Shown here in pieces: positions 34,158-41,322 of a stretch of DNA of 41,322 nucleotides (position 1 is its first letter; every line of letters begins with the position of its first letter). Below the pieces are notes generated by a model. The model had not been told where the DNA came from. It saw only the letters and a list, made by a program, of their open reading frames with translations, and did not search any database. Origin of the DNA: Flavobacteriaceae bacterium (lineage in GTDB: Bacteria; Bacteroidota; Bacteroidia; Flavobacteriales; Flavobacteriaceae). The position numbers were made by a program, and so were the translations under genes. The stretch lies in contig JAAZVY010000012.1 in assembly GCA_018623195.1 (NCBI GenBank), forward strand, positions 1 to 41,322, given 5' to 3'.

Positions 34158-34188
34158 AAAAAAAAGGTGTTACCCAAAAGTAACACCT
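34158..34188 (-). terminator. Intrinsic terminator of rpmH
   Basis: On the minus strand AGGTGTTAC pairs with GTAACACCT around a six-base loop and leads into eight T's (plus-strand A's 34158-34165). It lies 31 bases beyond the rpmH stop and 31 bases before the carB start. Confidence 0.87.
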
Positions 34189-34219
34189 AATTAATTATTT
34201 GTAAATCAGCAGTTCGTCA

Positions 34220-34378
34220 TTATTTCTTGTGACGAGGCTCTGATGATACAGTTAATTTCTTACGTCCCTTAGCACGGCGACTAGCAAGAACTTTACGCCC
34301 ATTGGCAGAAGCCATACGCTCTCTAAATCCGTGTTTGTTTCTTCTCTTGCGCTTTGAGGGTTGAAATGTTCTTTTCAT
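34220..34378 (-). CDS. rpmH: 50S ribosomal protein L34 (bL34)
   Basis: 52-aa, highly basic large-subunit protein found by direct translation of the 380-base stretch between carB and the TPR gene. It begins [20 protein letters not shown] and continues [25 protein letters not shown], the full bL34 signature, ending in RHKK. It is flanked by its own candidate promoter and a strong terminator. The usual neighbours rnpA and dnaA are absent; isolated rpmH is common in Bacteroidota. Confidence 0.97.
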   Translation of the reverse strand: MKRTFQPSKRKRRNKHGFRERMASANGRKVLASRRAKGRKKLTVSSEPRHKK

Positions 34379-34418
34379 TACTTTGGTGCTTAAAGTTTCA
34401 GCTTAAAAATATTGGGTG

Positions 34419-34426
34419 CAAATATA
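34419..34426 (-). promoter_or_regulatory. Candidate -7 promoter element for rpmH
   Basis: Minus-strand TATATTTG followed by CACCC, the same downstream bases as the rplS promoter; 41 bases before the ATG. No TTG lies at the usual -33 distance. Confidence 0.5.
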
Positions 34427-34476
34427 AGGATATTTTTAAATCATAAAACTAAAAATTTCAAAGCTATTTAAATCCT

Positions 34477-34484
34477 TAAATTTG
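34477..34484 (+). promoter_or_regulatory. Candidate -7 promoter element for the TPR membrane-protein gene
   Basis: TAAATTTG, 24 bases before the ATG at 34508; no -33 TTG at the usual distance. Confidence 0.45.
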
Positions 34485-34507
34485 CCTCACCAAATATAAT
34501 AGACATC

Positions 34508-35023
34508 ATGATTCACAAGAATATAAAACTCGTTTTATCTGGAGCTTCGCTAGGATACGGAATTTATCAATTCATAGAAGGTAACATAGGTAATGGTATC
34601 TTCTTTACGCTTTTAGCAGTACTTATCTTATTCTTCTACTTTAGAAACGAGTTAATCCTATGGTCTTTTTTAAAAATGCGTAAACAGGATTTGGAAGGAA
34701 CCGAAAAGATTTTGAATAGAATTAAACACCCGAGTCGAGCACTTATTCAAAAGCAACAAGGGTACTATCACTACCTATTTGGTATTATTTACGCACAAAA
34801 AAATCTGGGAACATCAGAAAAGCACTTCAAGCAAGCTATTAAATTAGGTTTGAGTATGGATCATGATCTAGCTATGGCAAAGATGAGTTTGGCGGGAATC
34901 GCTATGCAGAAACGCAGAAAGAGAGAAGCGCAAACCCTACTCACAGAAGCTAAAAAATTGGATAAGAATCAGATGCTCGGAGACCAATTGAAGCTGATGC
35001 AACAGCAATTGAAAAAAATCTAA
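34508..35023 (+). CDS. Membrane protein with C-terminal TPR-like repeats
   Basis: 171 aa. Two hydrophobic segments (about 7-25 and 29-46) anchor the protein; the rest is helical and basic. Pairs of helices such as YYHYLFGIIYAQKNLGTSEKHFKQAIKLGL and AMAKMSLAGIAMQKRRKREAQTLLTEAKKL follow the tetratricopeptide pattern (34-residue spacing, small residues at the turn positions). This suggests a cytoplasmic protein-binding platform at the membrane. No specific family recognised. Monocistronic by context, with the mini-GNAT gene about 100 bases downstream. Confidence 0.72.
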   Translation: MIHKNIKLVLSGASLGYGIYQFIEGNIGNGIFFTLLAVLILFFYFRNELILWSFLKMRKQDLEGTEKILNRIKHPSRALIQKQQGYYHYLFGIIYAQKNLGTSEKHFKQAIKLGLSMDHDLAMAKMSLAGIAMQKRRKREAQTLLTEAKKLDKNQMLGDQLKLMQQQLKKI

Positions 35024-35124
35024 ACTAAGCCAATTCGACACCTGATTTCGAAAGAGACTCATAACCAGACGATTAGTTCTATTTTAACAAAAAGATGTAT
35101 CTTTAGGAGACTAATCGACCAACC

Positions 35125-35421
35125 ATGATTGACTTCGAACTAAAGGATAATGCCTTTTTACGACAATTCGAAGCTTGCGTAGAAGGCGAAATGGCTAAAA
35201 TCGAATACGCAGCTCAAGAAAGAAAGATCTTTCTAACCAAACTGATCGTACCTGATTCATTAAATAATGGCTCCTTCAAGGAGGCTTTTTTAACCAAAGT
35301 CTTAGATCATATCGGTGAGAGCAAGCTTAAGGTTATGCCTACCTGCCCTGAGGTTGCCTCATTTTTAAAGCGAAACAAGTTTAAGTATCAGGGGATGCTT
35401 CCTGTCGGCATTCGAATTTAA
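35125..35421 (+). CDS. Mini GNAT-type N-acetyltransferase (YjdJ-like)
   Basis: 98 aa, the size of the short GNAT group related to E. coli YjdJ (COG2388). Strand-helix pattern with ERKIFLTKLIVP, a helix SFKEAFLTKVLDHIGE and the group's C-terminal KVMPTCPEVASFLKRNKFKY. The usual acyl-CoA pyrophosphate loop (R-x-x-G-x-G/A) is not obvious: the position reads PDSLNNGSFKE, so acetyltransferase activity is uncertain. Its stop codon overlaps the mtaB stop in TTAA on the opposite strand. A -7 variant (TATCTTTA, 35098-35105) lies 20 bases before the ATG. Confidence 0.68.
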   Translation: MIDFELKDNAFLRQFEACVEGEMAKIEYAAQERKIFLTKLIVPDSLNNGSFKEAFLTKVLDHIGESKLKVMPTCPEVASFLKRNKFKYQGMLPVGIRI

Positions 35422-36755
35422 TCTTCTACCGTCTCGATTCTGAATCGGGCAAATCCTTCATCATCAATTTCGGTGATTTCACCATAACATACCTTATTGG
35501 CCAATTCAGGGTTCCACGGATGTCGTACTCGTAGATAATTCTCGGTAAAACCTTCTAGGTACCCTTTTTGAATATCCTTCTCAAAAAGAACTTGCTTGAA
35601 TTTACCTACTTGCGAGTTATAGAATTCTCTTCGCTTTCGTGCCGATAACGCTCTGAGCATTTTTGATCGTTTTTTTCGAACCGACATCTCAACCACCCCT
35701 TCCATGGTAGCTGCCAAGGTGTTTTCTCTTTCAGAGTAGGTGAATACATGTAGATATGAAATATCTAAATCAGCTAAATAGCGATAGGTTTCCAAAAACC
35801 GTTCTTCAGTTTCACCAGGAAAACCAACAATGACATCTACACCGATACATGCATCGGGAAGTTGTTCCCTTATTTGATTTACACGGTCCGTATATAGACT
35901 CGTCAAATAACGGCGACGCATCAATTTCAAAATATGATCTGAGCCGCTTTGTAAGGGTATATGAAAGTGGGGAACAAAATTTTTGCTCTCTGCAACAAAT
36001 GCTATGGTATCGTTACTGAGTAGATTCGGTTCGATCGATGAAATTCGTAATCGTACGATACCCTCCACCTCATCTAAGGCTTGAATCAGTTCTAAAAAAG
36101 TATGCTCATGTCGCTTATTCCCATACTCCCCTTTACCATAATCACCAATATTTACGCCGGTAAGTACAATTTCTTTAATATCCTGAGCCGCAATCTCACG
36201 TGCATTACTGATCACATTTTCTAGAGTGTCACTTCTAGAGATTCCTCTTGCCATAGGTATAGTGCAATAGGTACACGGATAATCGCATCCATCCTGAACC
36301 TTCAAGAAGGCACGGGTTCGCTCAGAAGTTGCATAACTCCCTACATAGAAGTCAGTCTCATCAATTTCACAAGCATGAATAACAGCAGAATCTTTAGGTT
36401 GGTCTTGGAGTAAATCATTCAGAAATGCGGGTAATTCAAATTTTTCCTTAGCTCCGAGCACCATATCTACTCCATCAACCGCAGCCAACTCTTGAGGTTT
36501 TAATTGAGCATAACAACCAACGGCAATAATTAGCGCCTCTGGGTTGGTTTTATGCGCTTGTCTGGCAATAGATTTAAACTTCTTGTCTGCGTTTTCTGTA
36601 ACCGAGCAAGTATTGATCACATAAACATCTGCCTTATCCTCAAAAGAAGTCTTTTCATACCCTTCCTTTTCTAAGGAGCGTGCGAGTGTTGAAGTCTCTG
36701 AAAAGTTCAACTTACACCCTAGTGTATAAAACGCTGCTTTGCCCCTACTTTCCAC
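35418..36755 (-). CDS. mtaB: tRNA t6A37 methylthiotransferase MtaB
   Basis: Radical-SAM enzyme converting t6A to ms2t6A at position 37 of tRNAs. 445 aa: N-terminal UPF0004 domain with auxiliary-cluster cysteines Cys14, Cys50 and Cys81, radical-SAM motif CDYPCTYC (Cys157, Cys161, Cys164), then IGVDVIVGFPGET and a C-terminal TRAM-like region (about 380-440). The start is a GTG at 36755 that shares its first base with the TAG of the GlmU-like gene, so expression is coupled. MtaB is preferred over MiaB from the YTLGCKLNFSE start and CTIPMARG motif. Confidence 0.93.
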   Translation of the reverse strand: MESRGKAAFYTLGCKLNFSETSTLARSLEKEGYEKTSFEDKADVYVINTCSVTENADKKFKSIARQAHKTNPEALIIAVGCYAQLKPQELAAVDGVDMVLGAKEKFELPAFLNDLLQDQPKDSAVIHACEIDETDFYVGSYATSERTRAFLKVQDGCDYPCTYCTIPMARGISRSDTLENVISNAREIAAQDIKEIVLTGVNIGDYGKGEYGNKRHEHTFLELIQALDEVEGIVRLRISSIEPNLLSNDTIAFVAESKNFVPHFHIPLQSGSDHILKLMRRRYLTSLYTDRVNQIREQLPDACIGVDVIVGFPGETEERFLETYRYLADLDISYLHVFTYSERENTLAATMEGVVEMSVRKKRSKMLRALSARKRREFYNSQVGKFKQVLFEKDIQKGYLEGFTENYLRVRHPWNPELANKVCYGEITEIDDEGFARFRIETVED

Positions 36756-37927
36756 TAGAAATCAGACTTAGTAGTTAATTCATGTATAGCTACAAACAAG
36801 CCCTTCTCCCTATCATCGAAAGCGACTGATCTTCTTTCTAAAACTCTTTCGGCAGTTTCCATGGCCTTATCTAATCGATAATCACTCATACCTTGCGGAC
36901 CGCCCCAAGTAAAACTTGGAATAAAGTTTCTAGGATAACCTGCCCCGAAAATATTAGCATTAAAACCAACGACAGTTCCCGTATTAAACATCGTATTGAT
37001 CCCTGCCTTTGAATGATCACCCATAACCAAACCGCAGAATTGAAGTCCTGTTGCTTTAAACCTACCGACTGAATAGTCATATAATTTCACCTCGCCGTAA
37101 TCATTTTTAAGATTGCTAGTATTGGTGTCTGCTCCTAGGTTACACCACTGACCCAATATCGAATTACCCAAGAACCCTTCGTGCCCTTTATTCGAGTAGG
37201 CTAGCATGGATACGTTATTAAGCTCACCTCCTACTTTACAATGAGGACCAATCGAAGTAGCCCCATAAATTTTGGATCCCATCTTTACGGTAGAAAAATC
37301 TCCAATAGCCAAAGGACCTCGAAGAATAGAGCCTTCCATAACTTTAGAACCTTCTCCTAAGTAAATAGGTCCTTCTTCAGTATTAAATATCGTTGCAAAA
37401 GCACTAGCTCCTTGAGATAAATACACCGGATGTTTCCCAATAACTGTGCAGGTAGGGTGAAGCTCAGCTGATGCGCCCAAGGCTACTTCATCAAAATCAC
37501 GAATCAACACCTTATCTAACTTTGAGAATAAATCGGTGATATGATTTAGATGGATCAATTCCCCTTCAAAAGTGACCACTTCAAAACGAGAACGGTCTCC
37601 ATCAAAGTTTTCAGGACGAACGTAGGCTAGACATACCTTTTGCCACATCAATTGCTGGCCTTCTTTCAGCTGTAAAATATACTGCGTCAGTTCTGCAGAA
37701 GGAACAATAGTCGCATTGATTACAATTGCAGCACTATTTTCAGGTGCTTTCGTAAAATAAGGTGTTAAGTGTTCAGCAGTATCATAAGAAAACACACCCG
37801 CTTTCAATGAGTCACTCCACTTCTCCTTTAGAGTCGTTATCCCAAACCTTAATTCAGCAATAGGCCTAGATAAAGTAAGCGGATAAAACCGACTTGTCTC
37901 ATCGAAATCACTCAGTATGATATGCAT
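36755..37927 (-). CDS. GlmU-like putative sugar nucleotidyltransferase
   Basis: 390 aa from ATG 37927 (MHIILSDFDETSRFYPLTLS). The N-terminal ~180 residues resemble an atypical nucleotidyltransferase (LSRPIAELRFGITTLKEKW), and the C-terminal half is a left-handed beta-helix with hexapeptide repeats (IGEGSKVMEGS-like, here LGEGSKVMEGSILRGPLAIG; SIGPHCKVGGELN). This is the Bacteroidota GlmU-family protein usually found beside rpmE2; the sugar is not known. A TTG-started extension to 37954 would run through the promoter and is rejected. First gene of an operon with mtaB. Confidence 0.87.
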   Translation of the reverse strand: MHIILSDFDETSRFYPLTLSRPIAELRFGITTLKEKWSDSLKAGVFSYDTAEHLTPYFTKAPENSAAIVINATIVPSAELTQYILQLKEGQQLMWQKVCLAYVRPENFDGDRSRFEVVTFEGELIHLNHITDLFSKLDKVLIRDFDEVALGASAELHPTCTVIGKHPVYLSQGASAFATIFNTEEGPIYLGEGSKVMEGSILRGPLAIGDFSTVKMGSKIYGATSIGPHCKVGGELNNVSMLAYSNKGHEGFLGNSILGQWCNLGADTNTSNLKNDYGEVKLYDYSVGRFKATGLQFCGLVMGDHSKAGINTMFNTGTVVGFNANIFGAGYPRNFIPSFTWGGPQGMSDYRLDKAMETAERVLERRSVAFDDREKGLFVAIHELTTKSDF

Positions 37928-37943
37928 GAAGGTTTGTTTTAGG

Positions 37944-37974
37944 CAAAAATACAATCAAAAAAAAAGCACCCCAA
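37944..37974 (-). promoter_or_regulatory. Promoter of the GlmU-like/mtaB operon (TTG-N20-TATTTTTG)
   Basis: Minus-strand -33 TTG at 37974-37972 and -7 TATTTTTG at 37951-37944, spacing 20, 17 bases before the ATG. The -33 element lies inside the hairpin of the rpmE2 terminator. Confidence 0.72.
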
Positions 37975-37995
37975 CTTTTCGGTTAGCGTGCTTTT
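37957..37995 (-). terminator. Intrinsic terminator of rpmE2
   Basis: On the minus strand AAAAGCAC (37995-37988) pairs with GTGCTTTT (37969-37962); an inner CTAAC/GTTGG helix continues the stem after a G-G mismatch. A run of nine T's follows (plus-strand A's 37957-37965). Confidence 0.85.
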
Positions 37996-38017
37996 AAAAC
38001 TTCTATTGAAAAGTTCT

Positions 38018-38269
38018 TTATTTCTTGAACTTCGCGTATTTATTTTTGAATTTATCGATTCGACCAGCAGTATCAACCAATTTAGATTTACCAGTGTAAA
38101 AAGGATGAGAAGTTCTTGAGATTTCAAGCTTCACTACTGGGTAAGTAACACCGTCTACTTCAATAGTCTCTTTAGACTCTGCAGTTGATTTAGTGATAAA
38201 TACATCGTCATTTGACATGTCCTTAAACGCTACTAGACGGTAATTTTCTGGGTGTATTTCTGGTTTCAT
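38018..38269 (-). CDS. rpmE2: 50S ribosomal protein L31 type B (bL31B)
   Basis: 83 aa from ATG 38269 ([20 protein letters not shown]). Lack of cysteines marks it as the zinc-free C- paralogue; such forms often replace the zinc-binding L31 during zinc shortage, but in Bacteroidota they are frequently the only copy. Core: [40 protein letters not shown] and [18 protein letters not shown] reading frame upstream to a TTG at 38299 is an artefact: that TTG is the end of the -7 box. It has its own promoter and terminator. Confidence 0.96.
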   Translation of the reverse strand: MKPEIHPENYRLVAFKDMSNDDVFITKSTAESKETIEVDGVTYPVVKLEISRTSHPFYTGKSKLVDTAGRIDKFKNKYAKFKK

Positions 38270-38296
38270 CGTAAAACTATATTCTTTTCGAGTGTG

Positions 38297-38327
38297 CAAA
38301 AATAAAATAATTTCTTCTTTTGCACAA
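38297..38327 (-). promoter_or_regulatory. rpmE2 promoter (TTG-N20-TATTTTTG)
   Basis: Minus-strand -33 TTG at 38327-38325 and -7 TATTTTTG at 38304-38297, 20 bases apart, followed by CACAC. Same arrangement as rpsF. Confidence 0.75.
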
Positions 38328-38411
38328 TCTTTTTTTCGTCCGCTTTACGCCTTCCAAAGATTTTAATATTAGTTCTAATATGGTATCTTGCCTTACATTA
38401 AATAAACAATC

Positions 38412-38927
38412 ATGAATTCAACAGTAAAAACAAGCTCTTTCATGCTTCTATATGGAGCAATCCTTGGTGTATTAAGCGCCATTTTTTCTTTCATGCTCTA
38501 CACCATGGATATGCATTATCAAGGTGGGACTTTTGTAACCATCGTAAGTGTAGTCCTTTCAACCGCATTATATGCTGTAGCTATGTATCAATTTAGAAAT
38601 GCGAACAATAATTTAATGTCCTTCTGGCAAGGGGTTAAGATCGGTGTAGGCGTTGCGGTAATTAGCGGTATTATCATCGTCCTATTCAATCTCCTGCTTA
38701 CCCGAGTGATTGATCCTGAGACTATGACCAAGGCCATGAATTTTCAAAGAGAACAACTCATTGAAAATACCGAAATGACTATCGAGCAAATCGATGCACA
38801 GTTAGAAATCGCACAACAATTCCAAACTCCGGCAATTCAGGCTGCTTTTGGTTTATTATTTGCGGTAATTTTCGGTTTCCTGCTATCTCTAATTCCTGCT
38901 GCAATTCTTAAGCGAAGCGAGGACTAG
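38412..38927 (+). CDS. DUF4199 family membrane protein
   Basis: 171 aa with four hydrophobic segments (about 10-30, 40-60, 72-96 and 135-160). The third and fourth flank a hydrophilic helical loop (FQREQLIENTEMTIEQIDAQLEIAQQF). This layout, with the 'F-W-x-G-x-K-I-G-x-x-V' segment (here SFWQGVKIGVGVAV), fits DUF4199, a Bacteroidota inner-membrane family without known function. It precedes the GT2 gene by 30 bases, a pairing common in flavobacteria, and so may assist lipid-linked sugar transfer; that is inference. Confidence 0.82.
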   Translation: MNSTVKTSSFMLLYGAILGVLSAIFSFMLYTMDMHYQGGTFVTIVSVVLSTALYAVAMYQFRNANNNLMSFWQGVKIGVGVAVISGIIIVLFNLLLTRVIDPETMTKAMNFQREQLIENTEMTIEQIDAQLEIAQQFQTPAIQAAFGLLFAVIFGFLLSLIPAAILKRSED

Positions 38928-38941
38928 CCATTAAAAAATAG

Positions 38942-38949
38942 TACTTTTG
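38942..38949 (+). promoter_or_regulatory. Candidate -7 promoter element for the GT2 gene
   Basis: TACTTTTG ends nine bases before the ATG, implying an almost leaderless transcript if used. No -33 TTG; read-through from the DUF4199 gene is equally possible. Confidence 0.33.
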
Positions 38950-38957
38950 ATTCTGCA

Positions 38958-39914
38958 ATGCAGCTATCAATTGTTATCCCTTTATACAACGAATGTGATT
39001 CGTTATCAGAATTAAACGATTGGATTGTATCGGTGATGCACTCCAATCGTTTTGATTTTGAGGTAATTTATATTGATGATGGCAGTAATGACGGGTCATG
39101 GGAAGTTATCGAACAATTATGCGTGAAGCACCCTGAAATAAAAGCGATTCAATTTCAGAAAAACTTTGGGAAGAGCCAGGCGCTTCATGCGGGTTTTAAA
39201 GCGGCAAGTGGTAATATCGTAATCACTATGGATGCTGATCTACAAGATAGTCCTGAAGAAATTCCCGATCTCATAGATCTACTCCAAAAAGAAGAGTTAG
39301 ACCTGGTATCAGGGTGGAAGAAAAAGCGCTACGATAGTCTCATCGGTAAAAACATCCCCTCAAAATTGTTCAACTGGGCGGCTCGAAGAAGCTCTGGGAT
39401 CAAACTCAATGACTTTAATTGTGGACTCAAAGCCTATCGCAGCGAAGTAATTAAAAACATCGATGTTCATGGTGAAATGCATCGATACATACCGGTTCTT
39501 GCTGCGAACGCTGGTTTTAATAGAATTGCAGAGAAAGAAGTGAAACATCAAGCTAGAAAATACGGAGAAACCAAATTTGGGGCAGAACGTTTTATCAATG
39601 GTTTTTTAGACCTCATTACCATTGGCTTTGTATCAAAATTTGGGAAACGACCGATGCACTTTTTTGGCGCCATCGGCCTACTCATGTTTATCATAGGAGC
39701 CGGTCTTACCGTCTACCTGGGAATTGACAAGCTATTCATTGAACCTAAAGGGCGTTTAATTACGGAGCGGCCCGAATTTTTCATTGCACTTACCACAATG
39801 ATTTTGGGAACACAACTTTTTCTTGCCGGTTTTATCGGCGAACTGATCATACGTTCAAAAAATCAAACTACACGATATCAAATCAAACAATCCATCAATC
39901 ACACAACTCAATGA
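38958..39914 (+). CDS. Family 2 glycosyltransferase, polyprenyl-phosphate sugar transferase type
   Basis: 318 aa. The GT-A domain (1-230) begins LSIVIPLYNECDSL, has the DxD-type MDADLQD near residue 95 and SGWKKKRYDS. Two C-terminal transmembrane helices (about 235-257 and 270-292) follow, as in GtrB and dolichyl-phosphate mannose synthase-like enzymes that load a sugar onto undecaprenyl phosphate. Donor sugar unknown. The stop overlaps the phosphosugar mutase start in ATGA, tying the enzyme to sugar-phosphate supply. Confidence 0.92.
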   Translation: MQLSIVIPLYNECDSLSELNDWIVSVMHSNRFDFEVIYIDDGSNDGSWEVIEQLCVKHPEIKAIQFQKNFGKSQALHAGFKAASGNIVITMDADLQDSPEEIPDLIDLLQKEELDLVSGWKKKRYDSLIGKNIPSKLFNWAARRSSGIKLNDFNCGLKAYRSEVIKNIDVHGEMHRYIPVLAANAGFNRIAEKEVKHQARKYGETKFGAERFINGFLDLITIGFVSKFGKRPMHFFGAIGLLMFIIGAGLTVYLGIDKLFIEPKGRLITERPEFFIALTTMILGTQLFLAGFIGELIIRSKNQTTRYQIKQSINHTTQ

Positions 39915-41322
39915 ATTCTTTAGAAAAAGCACAACAGTGGCTAAAGAGCCCTTTTGACAAAGAAACCATAGAAGAGGTTAGACGCCTTATCGATACCGAT
40001 CCCGCTACCTTAGATGATAGTTTTTACACCGATTTAGCTTTTGGAACGGGCGGAATGAGAGGTGTCTTAGGTGCCGGAACCAATCGAATAAACAAATACA
40101 CCCTTGGTAGAGCAACACAAGGTTTAGCCAACTTTTTAAAGGAAAAATACAGTACTATCCGAGTGGTGATTGCTTACGACTGTCGTCACGGTAGTGATAC
40201 CCTTTCTAGAATTGTTGCAGAAATTTTATCGGCCAATAACATTAACGTATCTCTTTTCTCCTCGCTTCGAACTACGCCAGAACTTTCGTTTGCCGTTCGA
40301 CATTTGAATGCTCAAGCAGGCATTGTACTTACGGCTTCTCACAACCCACCAGAGTATAACGGATACAAGGTTTACAGCAGCGATGGAGGGCAAATTGTTC
40401 CGCCCGAAGACAAGCAAATCATTGAAGCTATTAATGCGATTTCTTTTGACGAGATTAATTTCAATGCAAATACCGGACTCATTGAACTGATTGATGAGGA
40501 GGTAGACAAAGCCTTCTTTGAAGAAAGCGTAAAGGCTGGGAGTTTTAAGGCAGCAGGAAAAGAGGACTTTAGATTAGTTTTCACCTCTATTCATGGCACC
40601 TCCATCACAGCAATACCACCTGTACTTGAATTGGCAGGATTCAAAAACGTTGACATCGTAAAGGAACAATCTGAACCCAATGGAGATTTCCCTACAGTAA
40701 AGTCTCCCAATCCAGAAGAAACAGAGGCACTTGCAATGGCTATGGACCTTGCTGAAACAAAAAATGCCGATATGGTGATCGGGACTGATCCAGATAGTGA
40801 TCGACTGGGGATAGCCGTCCGCAATCCTTCTGGGACGCTTGAACTGCTTAACGGGAATCAGACCATGATTGTCATGACCGAATACCTACTTCGACTAGCG
40901 AAGAAGAAAGGCTTGAAAGGGAATGAGTTTATTGCCTCCACGATCGTATCCACTCCAATGCTTAAAAAATTAGCCAAAGCCTATGAGGTAGACTTCAAAA
41001 TATCATTAACGGGTTTCAAATGGATTGGTAAGATGATCAAAGATTTTCCGCAGCAGCACTTTATCGGAGGTGGAGAAGAAAGCTACGGCTTCATGGTCGG
41101 AGATTTTGTTAGAGATAAAGATGCAGTTACCTCTAGTCTTTTAGCTTCAGAAATAGGTTCGCAATTAAAAAGTGAAGGTTCTTCATTCTACAACTTACTG
41201 ATCGATTGCTATCTCAGCTATGGGTTTTATAAGGAGCGTCTGATTTCGATTACCAAAAAAGGGCAAGAAGGAGCCAGTGAAATACGCAAGATGATGAGTG
41301 ATTTCGAAGCGCGTCCACCTAA
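39911..41322 (+). CDS. Phospho-sugar mutase (phosphoglucomutase/phosphomannomutase family), partial
   Basis: Moves phosphate between C1 and C6 of hexoses through a phosphoserine. Starts at ATG 39911, four bases into the end of the GT2 gene (ATGA overlap), and is open to the window edge: about 470 of an expected ~570 residues are seen. Motifs: FGTGGMRGVLGAG at the start, active-site TASHNPPEYNG (Ser143), metal loop GTDPDSDRLG (Asp293, Asp295, Asp297), and the sugar-binding loop GGGEESYG near 386. Long PGM2-like subfamily. Sugar preference (glucose or mannose) cannot be assigned. Confidence 0.95.
   Translation, partial: MNSLEKAQQWLKSPFDKETIEEVRRLIDTDPATLDDSFYTDLAFGTGGMRGVLGAGTNRINKYTLGRATQGLANFLKEKYSTIRVVIAYDCRHGSDTLSRIVAEILSANNINVSLFSSLRTTPELSFAVRHLNAQAGIVLTASHNPPEYNGYKVYSSDGGQIVPPEDKQIIEAINAISFDEINFNANTGLIELIDEEVDKAFFEESVKAGSFKAAGKEDFRLVFTSIHGTSITAIPPVLELAGFKNVDIVKEQSEPNGDFPTVKSPNPEETEALAMAMDLAETKNADMVIGTDPDSDRLGIAVRNPSGTLELLNGNQTMIVMTEYLLRLAKKKGLKGNEFIASTIVSTPMLKKLAKAYEVDFKISLTGFKWIGKMIKDFPQQHFIGGGEESYGFMVGDFVRDKDAVTSSLLASEIGSQLKSEGSSFYNLLIDCYLSYGFYKERLISITKKGQEGASEIRKMMSDFEARPP

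Noticed and set aside
38270-38299. Ten-residue N-terminal extension of L31
   Set aside because: Its TTG start is the end of the TATTTTTG promoter box, and type B L31 proteins begin at MKPEIHP.
1-41322. tRNA, rRNA, CRISPR, insertion sequences, prophage or defence genes
   Set aside because: Almost every base is in a recognised housekeeping or family gene; no gap above 300 bases remains once rpmH is placed, and no transposase, integrase or repeat array was seen.

Overview
The window is a compact, mostly housekeeping stretch of a Bacteroidota chromosome, most likely class Flavobacteriia. Four things point there. The recognisable promoters are TAnnTTTG (-7), several with an upstream TTG about 19-20 bases away, and not E. 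coli-type -35/-10 boxes. Shine-Dalgarno sequences are almost absent. Several families are typical of the phylum (DUF4294, DUF4252, DUF4199, DUF6495-like, the GlmU-like nucleotidyltransferase). The neighbour pairs rpsF-rpsR-rplI, rpmE2/GlmU-like/mtaB and DUF4199/GT2/phosphosugar mutase are also characteristic. I saw no rRNA, tRNA, CRISPR array, insertion sequence or prophage.

Layout. 1-5770: 5'-truncated-by-window dapF (minus), an HtrA/Deg protease, trmD, rplS with a clear terminator, a monomeric NADP-isocitrate dehydrogenase and a tiny two-helix membrane protein. 5767-9428: DUF4294 secreted protein, M42 aminopeptidase, and a minus-strand pair (DUF6495-like, hisS) that shares a bidirectional terminator with the peptidase gene. 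9434-10606: rpsF-rpsR-rplI operon with its promoter and terminator. 10654-17089: yihY-priA, rlmH, a phosphoserine phosphatase/phosphoglycerate dehydrogenase fusion and rdgB. 17134-22707: DEAD-box helicase, a carboxypeptidase-regulatory-domain protein coupled to a periplasmic/outer-membrane alpha-amylase lipoprotein, and purB. 22715-27540: an ECF sigma factor, a one-helix anti-sigma-like protein and two DUF4252 proteins (minus), divergent from an S41 protease lipoprotein and rmuC.

27529-31251 holds the complete oxidative pentose phosphate branch: zwf-pgl on the minus strand and gnd divergently on the plus strand. 31274-34378 holds carB, in the short form without the C-terminal regulatory domain, behind rpmH. 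34508-36755 has a TPR membrane protein, a mini-GNAT and mtaB. 36755-38304 has the GlmU-like protein and rpmE2. 38412 to the end has a DUF4199 membrane protein, a polyprenyl-phosphate-type GT2 and a phosphosugar mutase cut by the window edge.

The genes mainly serve translation (S6, S18, L9, L19, L31, L34, HisS, TrmD, RlmH, MtaB), NADPH supply (Icd, Zwf, Gnd), serine, purine and pyrimidine synthesis (SerB-SerA, PurB, CarB) and the cell envelope. I did not find a mobile or defence-type novel system. The most interesting items are regulatory or architectural: the SerB-SerA fusion, a terminator and promoter packed into the same 50 bases at rpmE2/GlmU-like, a shared extended promoter in front of all four ribosomal-protein transcripts, the sigma/anti-sigma/DUF4252 cluster, and several start codons that must be moved because the longer reading frame runs through a promoter.
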